A DNA stretch of 64,000 nucleotides from Chloroflexota bacterium (GTDB lineage Bacteria > Chloroflexota > Dehalococcoidia > Lucifugimonadales > UBA2985), in assembly GCA_028877205.1 (NCBI GenBank), contig JAPPHY010000007.1, forward strand, positions 62,001 through 126,000, read 5' to 3'. The notes below the pieces were generated by a model. That model was not told where the DNA came from. It made no database searches and was given only the letters and a program-made list of their open reading frames with translations. Each line of letters starts with the position of its first letter. The stretch's first letter is position 1. A program made the position numbers and the translations under genes. Positions 52,480-60,195 of this stretch are shown here, one piece after another.

Positions 52480-53412
52480 ATGACCATGACCACCGGCATC
52501 AGGCACCTTCTGTCCGTGGCGGACCTCTCGCCCGCGGAAGTCGAGGCGATGCTGCGTCGCGCGGCTGAGCTCAAGGTCGCGCCCGCGCCGCAGGTCCTGT
52601 CCGGCAGGACGGTCGCCCTCGTATTCGAGAAGCCGTCCCTGCGCACGAGAGTCAGCTTCGACGTGGCGATCCACCAGCTCGGCGGCCACGCCCTCTACCT
52701 CGGACGTGACGAGGTCGGCATGGGCGTGCGTGAGCCGGTGTCCGATACGGCCCGCATCCTCTCGCGCTACGTGGACGCCATAGTGGTGCGCACGTTCGCG
52801 CAGGCCACGCTGGAGACGCTGGCCCGGTACTCCTCCGTGCCCGTGATCAACGCGCTGTCCGACGCCGAGCACCCGTGCCAGGCCCTCGCCGACCTGCTCA
52901 CCATCCAGGAGCACAAGGGACGGATTAACGGCGTCAACGTTGCCTACATCGGCGACGGCAACAACTGTGCCGTAAGCCTGGGGATCGCCGCCGCGTCCAT
53001 AGGCGCCCACTTCTCGATTGCTTCGCCTGCGGGCTACGAGCTGCCGGACGCGGCCGTTGAGGAGACGCGAAGGCGCGGCGCGCTCACCGGTGCGCAGGTC
53101 ACGCTCACCGACAGCCCGCAGCAGGCGGTCGCAGGCGCGGACGTGGTGTACACGGACGTATGGACGAGCATGGGCCAGGAAGCGGAGTCCGAGCTTCGCC
53201 GCCAGGCATTCCGCGGCTTCCGCGTCGATGCCGACCTGATGGCTCTTGCCGGAGACGGCGCGCTGTTCATGCACCCGCTGCCGGCGCACCCAGGCGAGGA
53301 GATTGCCGAGGGGATGCTGGAGCACCCTCAGTCGGTGGTGTTCGTCCAGGCGGAGAACCGCCTGCACGTCCAGAGGGCGATACTCGCCGAGCTGTTCGCC
53401 GCGGAGGCGTGA
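52480..53412 (+). CDS. argF: Ornithine carbamoyltransferase with HPLP active-site variant
   Basis: 310 residues after a GGAGG site. It makes citrulline from ornithine and carbamoyl phosphate. EKPSLRTRVSFD is the carbamoyl-phosphate motif, ALSDAEHPCQALADL the HPCQ, and TDVWTSMGQEAE the ornithine-type SMG loop. GALFMHPLPAHPGEEI occupies the place of the FMHCLPAHRGxE motif: the Cys of HCLP is Pro, as in aspartate carbamoyltransferase HPLPR. The SMG loop supports ornithine as the substrate. der starts 3 bp later. Confidence 0.9.
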   Translation: MTMTTGIRHLLSVADLSPAEVEAMLRRAAELKVAPAPQVLSGRTVALVFEKPSLRTRVSFDVAIHQLGGHALYLGRDEVGMGVREPVSDTARILSRYVDAIVVRTFAQATLETLARYSSVPVINALSDAEHPCQALADLLTIQEHKGRINGVNVAYIGDGNNCAVSLGIAAASIGAHFSIASPAGYELPDAAVEETRRRGALTGAQVTLTDSPQQAVAGADVVYTDVWTSMGQEAESELRRQAFRGFRVDADLMALAGDGALFMHPLPAHPGEEIAEGMLEHPQSVVFVQAENRLHVQRAILAELFAAEA

Positions 53413-53415
53413 CGC

Positions 53416-54735
53416 GTGGCCAGGCCACTCGTAGCCATCGTGGGGCGGCCGAACGTGGGCAAGTCCACGCTCTTCAACCGGCTGGCCGGTCAGCCCCTAG
53501 CCATCGTGTCAGACGTGCCTGGCACCACGCGCGACCGCGTGACCTCCACCGTGCCTTTCAGGGACGGCTCACTGATCCTCGTCGACACCGGCGGCATCGA
53601 GACGGCTCCCGCTTCCAACCTCTGGGAACAGGTGCGGGCGCAGGTGGAGATCGCTCTGAATGACTCAGACGCCATCATCTTCCTGACGGACGTGGTGGAC
53701 GGCGTCACGCCATCGGACATCGCCATCGCGCAGTCTCTCCGCGAGCGGGGCAAGCCCATCGCGCTCGCCGTGAACAAGGTGGACAACCCCAGGCGCGAGC
53801 TGGACACGACCGAGTTCTACTCCCTGGGCCTCGGCGACCCGCTGCCCATCAGTGCGTACCACAACCTCGGCGTCAGGGACCTGCTGAGCAGACTGGACGA
53901 GCTGCTGCCCGAACAGGCTGACGACGAGGAAGACGAGGCCGGCTTGAGGCTGGCGATCGTGGGCCGGCCCAACGTGGGCAAGTCAATGCTGCTCAACTCG
54001 ATCCTGGGCCACGAGCGCGTCATCGTTTCCGATATGCCGGGCACAACGCGCGACGCCGTCGACATCCCGTTCACGTTCGACGACGAGCTTGTCACGCTCA
54101 TCGACACCGCGGGCCTGCGCCGCCGCGGCCGCATCGAGCAGGGCATCGAGCAGTACAGCGTGCTCAGAGCGGTCCGCGCAATCGAGCGCTCCAACGTGTG
54201 CCTGCTGGTCATCGACGGCATGGAGTCGATCACCGCGCAGGACACGCACGTGGCCGGTTACGTCACGGACGCGTACAAGGGCGTCGTGGTGGTGGTGAAC
54301 AAGTGGGACATGGCGGGGCAAGAGACCGACACCGAGTGGATGGAGTCGGAGGTGCGCCGCCGCCTGAGGTTCGTGTCGCACGCGCCTGTCCGCTTCACGT
54401 CCGCGCTCACGGGCGCCGGCGTGCTGGAGGTAATGGAGACGGCGCTGCACGTCTACGAACAGGGCCGGAAGATGGTCTCCCGCGGCGCTCTGGACAGGAC
54501 GCTCATGAACGCGCTGTCCGAGCACCTGCCGAGCGGTCGAGGCAGACGGTCGCTGAAGGTGTTTCGCATGTACCAGAAGGGCGTTAGCCCGCCAACGTTC
54601 GTCACATTCGTCAACAACCCGGAACTGGTGCACTTCTCCTACCAGCGATACCTGGAGAACCGGCTACGCTCGGCGTTCGGCTTTGCGGGAAACCCCATTC
54701 ACCTGATATTCTCCACCAGGGGCAGAAGAAGATGA
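53416..54735 (+). CDS. der: Ribosome-biogenesis GTPase Der
   Basis: 439 residues, GTG start. Two consecutive Era-like G domains: GRPNVGKSTLFNRL with DTGGIE and NKVD in the first, GRPNVGKSMLLNSI with DTAGLRRRGRIEQGIEQYS and NKWD in the second (the second G1 ends KSM). The C-terminal KH-like domain ends at NPIHLIFSTRGRRR. It assists 50S assembly. plsY starts in the last 4 bp (ATGA). Confidence 0.97.
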   Translation: MARPLVAIVGRPNVGKSTLFNRLAGQPLAIVSDVPGTTRDRVTSTVPFRDGSLILVDTGGIETAPASNLWEQVRAQVEIALNDSDAIIFLTDVVDGVTPSDIAIAQSLRERGKPIALAVNKVDNPRRELDTTEFYSLGLGDPLPISAYHNLGVRDLLSRLDELLPEQADDEEDEAGLRLAIVGRPNVGKSMLLNSILGHERVIVSDMPGTTRDAVDIPFTFDDELVTLIDTAGLRRRGRIEQGIEQYSVLRAVRAIERSNVCLLVIDGMESITAQDTHVAGYVTDAYKGVVVVVNKWDMAGQETDTEWMESEVRRRLRFVSHAPVRFTSALTGAGVLEVMETALHVYEQGRKMVSRGALDRTLMNALSEHLPSGRGRRSLKVFRMYQKGVSPPTFVTFVNNPELVHFSYQRYLENRLRSAFGFAGNPIHLIFSTRGRRR

Positions 54736-55373
54736 CGATAGTCCTTCCGGTCCTGGTCAGCTATCTGCTGGGCGCGCTGCCGTTCGGGCTGCTCATGGCG
54801 CGGTTCGTGCGGGGCATCGACGTGCGCCGGTACGGAAGCGGCAGCACGGGCATGACCAACGTGCTCCGCACCATCGGAGTTGTGCCGGCCCTCGTGGTGC
54901 TTGCGCTGGACGCGGGCAAAGGCATTGCGGCGGTGTTTCTGGCCCGCGCCCTCGATGCCGGACTGGCCGTTGAGGCGACCTCCGCGCTGGCTGCGCTCAT
55001 CGGCCACAACTGGTCGGTGTTCATCCGCTTCCAGGGCGGCAAGGGCGTCGCCACCGGCGTCGCCGCGCTCTGCGCCCTGTCGCCGATAGCGGGCCTGATC
55101 GCTCTGCTGGTCGGCGTTCCCACTATCGCACTCAGCCGGTACGTATCGCTGGGTTCGGTGGCGGGCGCGACCACCGGCGCCATCGCTGTGCCGGTGCTGG
55201 CGATGACCGACCCGTCGATGACGCTCGGAGTGCCGTCCTACAGCTACGCCATCTACACATCGATAGGCGTCCCACTGATACTGCTCAAGCACCGCTCGAA
55301 CCTTGGAAGGCTGCTCAAGGGCCAGGAGCGCAAGCTCGGCGAGTCGGTGCCCCTGACCGAGACGCAGGGCTGA
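54732..55373 (+). CDS. plsY: Acyl phosphate:glycerol-3-phosphate acyltransferase
   Basis: 213 residues, five or so spans. YLLGALPFGLLMARFVRGIDVRRYGSGSTGMTNVLRTIG holds the glycerophosphate-binding loop and the GS-N motif (usually GSGNxGATN, here GSGSTGMTN). HNWSVFIRFQGGKGVATGVAAL and LLKHRSNLGRLLKGQERKLG are the later loops. First step of phospholipid synthesis, fed by gpsA, which follows 14 bp later. Confidence 0.95.
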   Translation: MTIVLPVLVSYLLGALPFGLLMARFVRGIDVRRYGSGSTGMTNVLRTIGVVPALVVLALDAGKGIAAVFLARALDAGLAVEATSALAALIGHNWSVFIRFQGGKGVATGVAALCALSPIAGLIALLVGVPTIALSRYVSLGSVAGATTGAIAVPVLAMTDPSMTLGVPSYSYAIYTSIGVPLILLKHRSNLGRLLKGQERKLGESVPLTETQG

Positions 55374-55387
55374 GCCGCGGAGGCCGT

Positions 55388-56404
55388 ATGGCAAGAGTAA
55401 CCGTTGTGGGCACCACCAGCTGGGGGACTTCGCTGGCCATCCTCCTGGCCAACAACGGCTCCGACGTGACGCTGTGGGCGCGAACGGCGGAGGAGGCCAA
55501 CGCGCTTGAGCAGGCGCGCGAGAACCCTCGCCTGCCGCCCGGCTCGACGTTCCCGACCGGCCTGCGAGTCACGGCGTCGCTCTCGGAGGCCGCGCCCGAC
55601 GCCGACATGGTGGCCGTGTCGGTGCCGTCCAGAACCCTGAGAGAGAACTTGCGCAAGCTGCGCCCGCATCTGAGCAATAGCTCGATGGTCCTGAGCGCCA
55701 CCAAGGGGCTGGAGATCGAGTCCGCACGGCGCATGAGCGAAGTGATGGAGGAGGAGCTGCCAGAGCCTCTCCACGATCGCATCGCCGTGCTGTCCGGCCC
55801 CAACCTGGCGCGGGAGATAGTCCGCGGCATGCCGGCGTCAACGGTCATCGCCTCACGCAACGAGGAGGTCGCACTGAGGGCGCAGGAGCTGTTCATGTCG
55901 CCCGTGTTCAGGGTGTACACCAACGCGGACGTGGTTGGCGTGGAGCTTGGCGGGGCGCTGAAGAACATCATCGCACTGGGCGCGGGTATCTGCGACGGCC
56001 TGGACTACGGCGACAACGGGAAGGCGGCCTTCATCACCCGCGGGCTGGTGGAGATGACGCGGCTGTCCGTGGCCGCGGGCGCCAACCCGCTTACGCTGGC
56101 CGGGCTGGCGGGCCTGGGCGACCTGGTGGCCACCTGTTCGAGCCCGCTGAGCCGGAACCGGTACGTCGGCGAGCAGCTTGCGGCGGGCCTGACGCTCGAC
56201 GACGTGCTGTCCTCGATGCAGAACGTGGCGGAGGGCGTCGACACGACTCGGGCGGCGCTCACGCTGGCTGCGCGGCTGGGCGTGGACATGCCGCTCACAG
56301 AGGCGATCAGCGGCGTGCTGTTCCGCGGCGTGGAGCCTCGCGCGGCGGTTGCAGAGCTGATGGGCCGCGCGCCGCGCTCGGAGTGGGCGGGGCTGGAGGG
56401 GTAG
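55388..56404 (+). CDS. gpsA: Glycerol-3-phosphate dehydrogenase (NAD(P)+)
   Basis: 338 residues. VTVVGTTSWGTSLAILLANNGSDVTLWART is the Rossmann start (usual GxGxxG replaced in part by GTTSWG), LSGPNLAREIVRGMPAST, the catalytic Lys in VELGGALKNIIALGAGICDGLDYGDNGKAAFITRG, and AGLGDLVATCSSPLSRN. It supplies glycerol-3-phosphate to PlsY. The last 84 bp are repeated beyond the LRR gene, so this 3' end forms one side of an insertion. Confidence 0.95.
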   Translation: MARVTVVGTTSWGTSLAILLANNGSDVTLWARTAEEANALEQARENPRLPPGSTFPTGLRVTASLSEAAPDADMVAVSVPSRTLRENLRKLRPHLSNSSMVLSATKGLEIESARRMSEVMEEELPEPLHDRIAVLSGPNLAREIVRGMPASTVIASRNEEVALRAQELFMSPVFRVYTNADVVGVELGGALKNIIALGAGICDGLDYGDNGKAAFITRGLVEMTRLSVAAGANPLTLAGLAGLGDLVATCSSPLSRNRYVGEQLAAGLTLDDVLSSMQNVAEGVDTTRAALTLAARLGVDMPLTEAISGVLFRGVEPRAAVAELMGRAPRSEWAGLEG

Positions 56405-56405
56405 G
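56322..56405 (+). repeat. Direct repeat, intact gpsA 3' end (attL-like)
   Basis: The last 84 bp including the TAG of gpsA. 79 of 84 positions match 57985-58068; four of the five differences are clustered in the middle. Confidence 0.87.
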
Positions 56406-56419
56406 GGGAAGTCGAAGTA

Positions 56420-57946
56420 GTGCAACGCTCAAGCCTGTGTTTATCGCTACTGCTGGTGGGCGCGTTGGGCGCGTTCTTCACGGCCTGCGACGCCCAATCA
56501 CCTACGGCTACGTTACAAGCTACACCCACAGACACACCGATATCGACTCCAACACACGCGACTTTGCCTGCACCTTCACCTACCCCAATCAGTATTCCAA
56601 AGCCTTCTCCCAGCGACATTGAGGCATGTTCCAATGGCCTCGCTGTGCGCAACCCTAGTGAAAGCCCCGACTTAGTCAGAGACTGCGCGATTCTGTTGGG
56701 AGCCCGGGATATTCTTGTGGGAGAGACGTCTCCGGGTTACGTGTCATGGGACTTGAATTGGAGCCCTCACATTCACATCGAGGATTGGGAAGGGATCCAT
56801 ATCGCTGGCGGACGGGTCAATGGCATAGAACTCGTCTCACATGAGGTGACGTCTAGCGACATATCAGATGGGAAGCCTCACATTCACATCGCAAATTGGG
56901 ATGGGAGCCAATTCGCTGGGGGACGCGTCAGTGGCACAAGACTTGTTTCACATGACGTGACAGTCAGTAACCCTCCCCAATGGGTCTATCTCGCCGGGAG
57001 CATCCCGCCGTTGCTGGGAGGACTTACTGCCCTGCAAGAACTGAACCTCTGCAACAACGCGCTCACAGGAGAAATACCAGCCCCCCTGGGAAACCTCTCC
57101 TATCTAGAGCGGTTGTATCTGTGCGGCAACGATCTCACCGGAGAAATTCCATCCTCCTTGGGCAACCTCTCCAGGCTAAAGGTATTCGATTTGACGAACA
57201 ATGAGCTGGAAGGCGAGATCCCCATATTCATAAGCACCCTAACCGGCCTGCGAGATCTCTCACTTGCGCACAACAATTTCACTGGGGAGATTCCCAATTC
57301 CTTGAGTAACCTCGAAGGCCTTCATTCTCTCAGCCTTGGCAACAACCAACTTACGGGCGAGATTCCAGCTTCCCTAGGTAGCCTTGCCGGTTTGGAAAGC
57401 CTTTACCTACGCGGCAACAAACTTACGGGAGAGATTCCCTCTTCAGTTGGCAACCACCCAAAGCTGAAATGGCTCAACCTTGAAGATAATCTTCTCACTG
57501 GAGAGATACCCTTTTCCATCGGGGGCCTCAGCAGCCTAAGTGACCTGGCCTTAGGCAACAACCGACTCTCCGGCGAGATACCCGCTTCCTTGGGCAATCT
57601 TTCCAATCTGAGTTTTCTCAAGTTGGACAGCAACCTACTGACTGGAGAGATTCCTTATTCCCTGGGGAACCTAGTTAGCCTAGTGCGCTTGGACTTAGAC
57701 AGGAACCAGCTCTCAGGGGAGATTCCATCTTCACTTGGCAACCTCACTGAACTTTGGCATTTGCACCTCTATCGCAACTCTCTGACTGGCGAGATACCGA
57801 CCGGGCTTGCTGCACTGAACCGGCTGCGAGAAGTCAACATTGCCTACAACAACCTGAGCGGCTGTATTGCGGAGGAGTTTCCGGACATTTGGGTGACGGG
57901 AAGCGGACTCCCGCGTTGCAACCGGGGAGTAGAGGCCACACCATGA
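56420..57946 (+). CDS. Leucine-rich repeat lipoprotein (LTGEIP type)
   Basis: 508 residues, GTG start. Signal with lipobox FFTAC near residue 23, a short P/T-rich spacer, then a tandem duplicate of about 40 residues (PHIHIEDWEGIHIAGGRVNGIELVSHEVT and PHIHIANWDGSQFAGGRVSGTRLVSHDVT), and twelve 24-residue plant-type leucine-rich repeats from LAGSIPPLLGG to NSLTGEIPTGLAAL, eleven with GEIP. The capping end has CIAEEF...LPRC, a pair of cysteines. Surface-anchored binding protein, ligand unknown. Inserted after gpsA, between direct repeats. More AT-rich than gpsA. Confidence 0.9.
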   Translation: MQRSSLCLSLLLVGALGAFFTACDAQSPTATLQATPTDTPISTPTHATLPAPSPTPISIPKPSPSDIEACSNGLAVRNPSESPDLVRDCAILLGARDILVGETSPGYVSWDLNWSPHIHIEDWEGIHIAGGRVNGIELVSHEVTSSDISDGKPHIHIANWDGSQFAGGRVSGTRLVSHDVTVSNPPQWVYLAGSIPPLLGGLTALQELNLCNNALTGEIPAPLGNLSYLERLYLCGNDLTGEIPSSLGNLSRLKVFDLTNNELEGEIPIFISTLTGLRDLSLAHNNFTGEIPNSLSNLEGLHSLSLGNNQLTGEIPASLGSLAGLESLYLRGNKLTGEIPSSVGNHPKLKWLNLEDNLLTGEIPFSIGGLSSLSDLALGNNRLSGEIPASLGNLSNLSFLKLDSNLLTGEIPYSLGNLVSLVRLDLDRNQLSGEIPSSLGNLTELWHLHLYRNSLTGEIPTGLAALNRLREVNIAYNNLSGCIAEEFPDIWVTGSGLPRCNRGVEATP

Positions 57947-57984
57947 GTATCAAAATACCAAGGCCTGTTGGAAACCTAGGCATG

Positions 57985-58068
57985 TCCGCGGCGTGGAGCC
58001 TCGCGCGGCGTTGGCCGGGCTGATGGGCCGCGCGCCGCGCTCGGAGTGGGTGGGGCTGGAGGGGTAGG
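57985..58068 (+). repeat. Direct repeat, distal copy of gpsA 3' end (attR-like)
   Basis: An 84-bp copy of the gpsA 3' end, in the same orientation, with five mismatches, and not part of any ORF. With the intact gpsA end it brackets the 1.6-kb LRR cassette (56406-57984). Confidence 0.87.
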
Positions 58069-58124
58069 AGGGCGGGGTAAGGTCAACAACAATTGGCCCG
58101 CTCTACGTTCTCAAGCCCTGACCA

Positions 58125-59033
58125 TCACTTCCAAATGTCTAAGTCCTTCCAGCCAGGGATAAACCCCATCCGGTCTATAGGGATACTCTTGTACTGATCC
58201 ATTAGACCTACAAGATGCAGTTGCCACTCGTTGCTGTTCGTTATGACTCTCGCCAAATGAGCCATCATCACAAGGGAATTGTAGAGCTTCACGTTGTTTT
58301 GTCTATTGAAGAATGATCTTGGATCCTTGAATGTCCCCATCCTCTTGGGCACAGTGAGCTTTGTTATGAACTCCCTGTCCCACAGTCGCTCATGATGAGC
58401 ACAAATATTGCGAATTGGTGCTAGATGGCGCAAAAGAGTTCGAAGTATCCGCTCATCGATCTGGTAGTGCCGTGCGACGAGCTGTCTCACCGGTTTGTTG
58501 GTGTCGCCATACCAGCGCGACAGGAGGCCGAATGACATTACCTCCGCGACCACCCAAGTCGGACAGTTAGCAAATTGGTAGTGGTGCATACGATTCCCGT
58601 GTTGCTGATAGTCTCTGGACAGAGTAGCCAAGTTCACATAATAGTCTTTCGAAAATAGCTGTGGGTCAAAGTGAGACAGTTCGCCTCCCTGTTGGGTATA
58701 CGCCAAGTGATAGGTCCACTGGGTGCGAATTGACACTTCAATGTGATTGAACGCTTCAAGCAGCAAGATACGTAGCTTTCTGTCGAAATCATATCTCTCG
58801 ATCACGTTCTCGAAGGACGTGTTCGCCAAGAAGGCGTGCGAGTTACTGCTCGCTGTGTGGTCTACGAAAGGTTCCAAGTATCCCCGTAGGCGGTAGAAGC
58901 CAACGTTGCTTAGGAACTGGGAGGCCATACCAAGATCCGCAAACAACATACCTCGCTGCTTCAGCCGGGTGATCTGGTCGCTGATTGAAGTGGGAGGACC
59001 TGGGGGGCTTGGAGTAGGTTGGGTAGCAGTCAT
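58125..59033 (-). CDS. Abi_2 (AbiD/AbiF-like) HEPN protein
   Basis: 302 residues. ISDQITRLKQRGMLFADLGMASQFLSNVGFYRLRGYLEPF is the Abi_2 start, NVIERYDFDRKLRILLLEAFNHIEVSIRTQW the core, and LAPIRNICAHHERLWDREF (near residue 210) contains the RxxxxH HEPN RNase motif. Relatives abort phage infection or act as RNases. It follows the distal gpsA repeat and lies on the opposite strand. A TTGACA-16-TAGAAT promoter precedes it. More AT-rich than the host. No partner gene is visible. Confidence 0.88.
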   Translation of the reverse strand: MTATQPTPSPPGPPTSISDQITRLKQRGMLFADLGMASQFLSNVGFYRLRGYLEPFVDHTASSNSHAFLANTSFENVIERYDFDRKLRILLLEAFNHIEVSIRTQWTYHLAYTQQGGELSHFDPQLFSKDYYVNLATLSRDYQQHGNRMHHYQFANCPTWVVAEVMSFGLLSRWYGDTNKPVRQLVARHYQIDERILRTLLRHLAPIRNICAHHERLWDREFITKLTVPKRMGTFKDPRSFFNRQNNVKLYNSLVMMAHLARVITNSNEWQLHLVGLMDQYKSIPIDRMGFIPGWKDLDIWK

Positions 59034-59106
59034 TTACAGGTTCACAAAATCAAAACCCCTCTGGTGCGCCGTTCCAATGAGAGGCGTGAGGGGTATCGTC
59101 ACTTGA

Positions 59107-59134
59107 ATTCTATCACAGGAATTCGCAGTGTCAA
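59107..59134 (-). promoter_or_regulatory. Promoter of the Abi_2 gene
   Basis: Minus strand TTGACA, 16 bp, TAGAAT, with two GAATTC hexamers, one inside the spacer and one overlapping the -10, forming an inverted pair. Confidence 0.6.
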
Positions 59135-59208
59135 GATTATGTAGTCCTTTAGTAACACACAGCGGGATACACGCCTAGGCTAGACGCGGTCCGGCTGTAC
59201 GTTGCACC

Positions 59209-59439
59209 CTACCGCCCAAACAACGCCCGTACTCGCGCCCACAGTGACTTCGGGCGGGGTTCCGGCATGGAGGAGCGGCGCTCGCCTTCCTCGCGCATCT
59301 GGGCAGCCGTCATCTCGCCAGCCGGCCGCCGCGACGGGCCTTTCGCGCCAAACAGCGCCCTAGCGTCGTTACCGCGCCCCCGGCGCTGCAGGCTGTCCGC
59401 GGCCCTAGACTTCCACTCTCCGCCTCCTCCCGGCATCAT
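59209..59439 (-). CDS. Small conserved-looking protein of unknown function
   Basis: 76 residues from the ATG at 59439, with GGGAGG upstream; the track start at 59472 is further 5'. Basic, Gly/Arg-rich (MMPGGGGEWKSRAADSLQRRGRG), then KGPSRRPAGEMTAAQMREEGERRSSMPEPRPKSLWARVRALFGR, ending with an amphipathic basic helix. No family recognised. Confidence 0.5.
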   Translation of the reverse strand: MMPGGGGEWKSRAADSLQRRGRGNDARALFGAKGPSRRPAGEMTAAQMREEGERRSSMPEPRPKSLWARVRALFGR

Positions 59440-59595
59440 GGCACACCTCCCTAGAGAAGCTCTTAACAGCATAACATAATGTAGGCGTATTTACAATTTG
59501 CTCGGCCGGTCAGGCACGCTTAGGATTTGGAGTAGAGACCACGGCGGCGGCGGCCGTCGAAGTGGGAAGAACACCGGCCGCAACCCTCCGGCTCG

Positions 59596-59624
59596 TTGAC
59601 AGACCACGGCACGTAACCTATGGT
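59596..59624 (+). promoter_or_regulatory. Promoter of the YpeA-like GNAT gene
   Basis: TTGACA, 17 bp, TATGGT, 43 bp before the ATG at 59667. Confidence 0.6.
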
Positions 59625-59666
59625 GAGTGGTAGCCCGGCGGCCCCTTGAACCCGGGGAGTGAGTGC

Positions 59667-60092
59667 ATGGCAGAGCTAGAGATCAGACCTTTCCGGGAAT
59701 CCGACCAGGACGCCGTCGTGAGTCTATGGGTGGAGTGCGGCTTGGTAGTGCCCTGGAACGATCCCGTGAAGGACATCAATCGGAAGCTCACCACACAGCG
59801 AGAGCTGTTTCTGGTTGGGACCATCGGTTCCAGACTGGTCGCGTCCGTTATGGCCGGCTACGACGGCCACCGCGGCTGGATCAACTACTTGGGCGTCGCC
59901 CCTGACTGTCAACAGCTGGGCTTCGGACGCCGCATGATGGACGAGGCGGAGGCACGGCTAAGGGAGCTCGGTTGCGCGAAGATTCAGCTGCAGGTCAGAA
60001 ACACGAACCCCGGTGCGGTTGGGTTCTACTGGACTATCGGGTACTCTGTGGACAATGTCATCAGCATGGGTAAGCGGCTTGAAGAAGACTGA
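59667..60092 (+). CDS. GNAT acetyltransferase, YpeA-like
   Basis: 141 residues from the ATG at 59667, after GGGGAGTG. MAELEIRPFRESDQDAVVSLWVECGLVVPWNDPVKDINRKL, then VMAGYDGHRGWINYLGVAPDCQQLGFGRRMMDEAEARLRELGCAKIQLQVRNTNPGAVGFYWTIGY; QQLGFGR is the acetyl-CoA pyrophosphate loop. It corresponds closely to E. coli YpeA. Acceptor unknown. Own promoter at 59596. Confidence 0.9.
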   Translation: MAELEIRPFRESDQDAVVSLWVECGLVVPWNDPVKDINRKLTTQRELFLVGTIGSRLVASVMAGYDGHRGWINYLGVAPDCQQLGFGRRMMDEAEARLRELGCAKIQLQVRNTNPGAVGFYWTIGYSVDNVISMGKRLEED

Positions 60093-60136
60093 CATGCCGC
60101 ATACAGCTTAGGATTGTTGCAAGAGCCCGCGGCTTG

Positions 60137-60165
60137 TTGACAAGCCTTCGCTTGTGGCCTATATT
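60137..60165 (+). promoter_or_regulatory. Promoter of the M16 peptidase gene
   Basis: TTGACA, 17 bp, TATATT. TTGACA sits within a palindrome GGCTTGTTGACAAGCC. The start site near 60172 excludes the track start at 60154. Confidence 0.7.
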
Positions 60166-60195
60166 GCAACGTTTCGTGTCACGGCGCCAGCACAC

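Noticed and set aside
57000-57840. Possible CRISPR-like or DNA tandem repeat
   Set aside because: The 72-bp periodicity is the protein-level 24-residue LRR repeat in frame; spacers are not unique and the DNA repeats are diverged.
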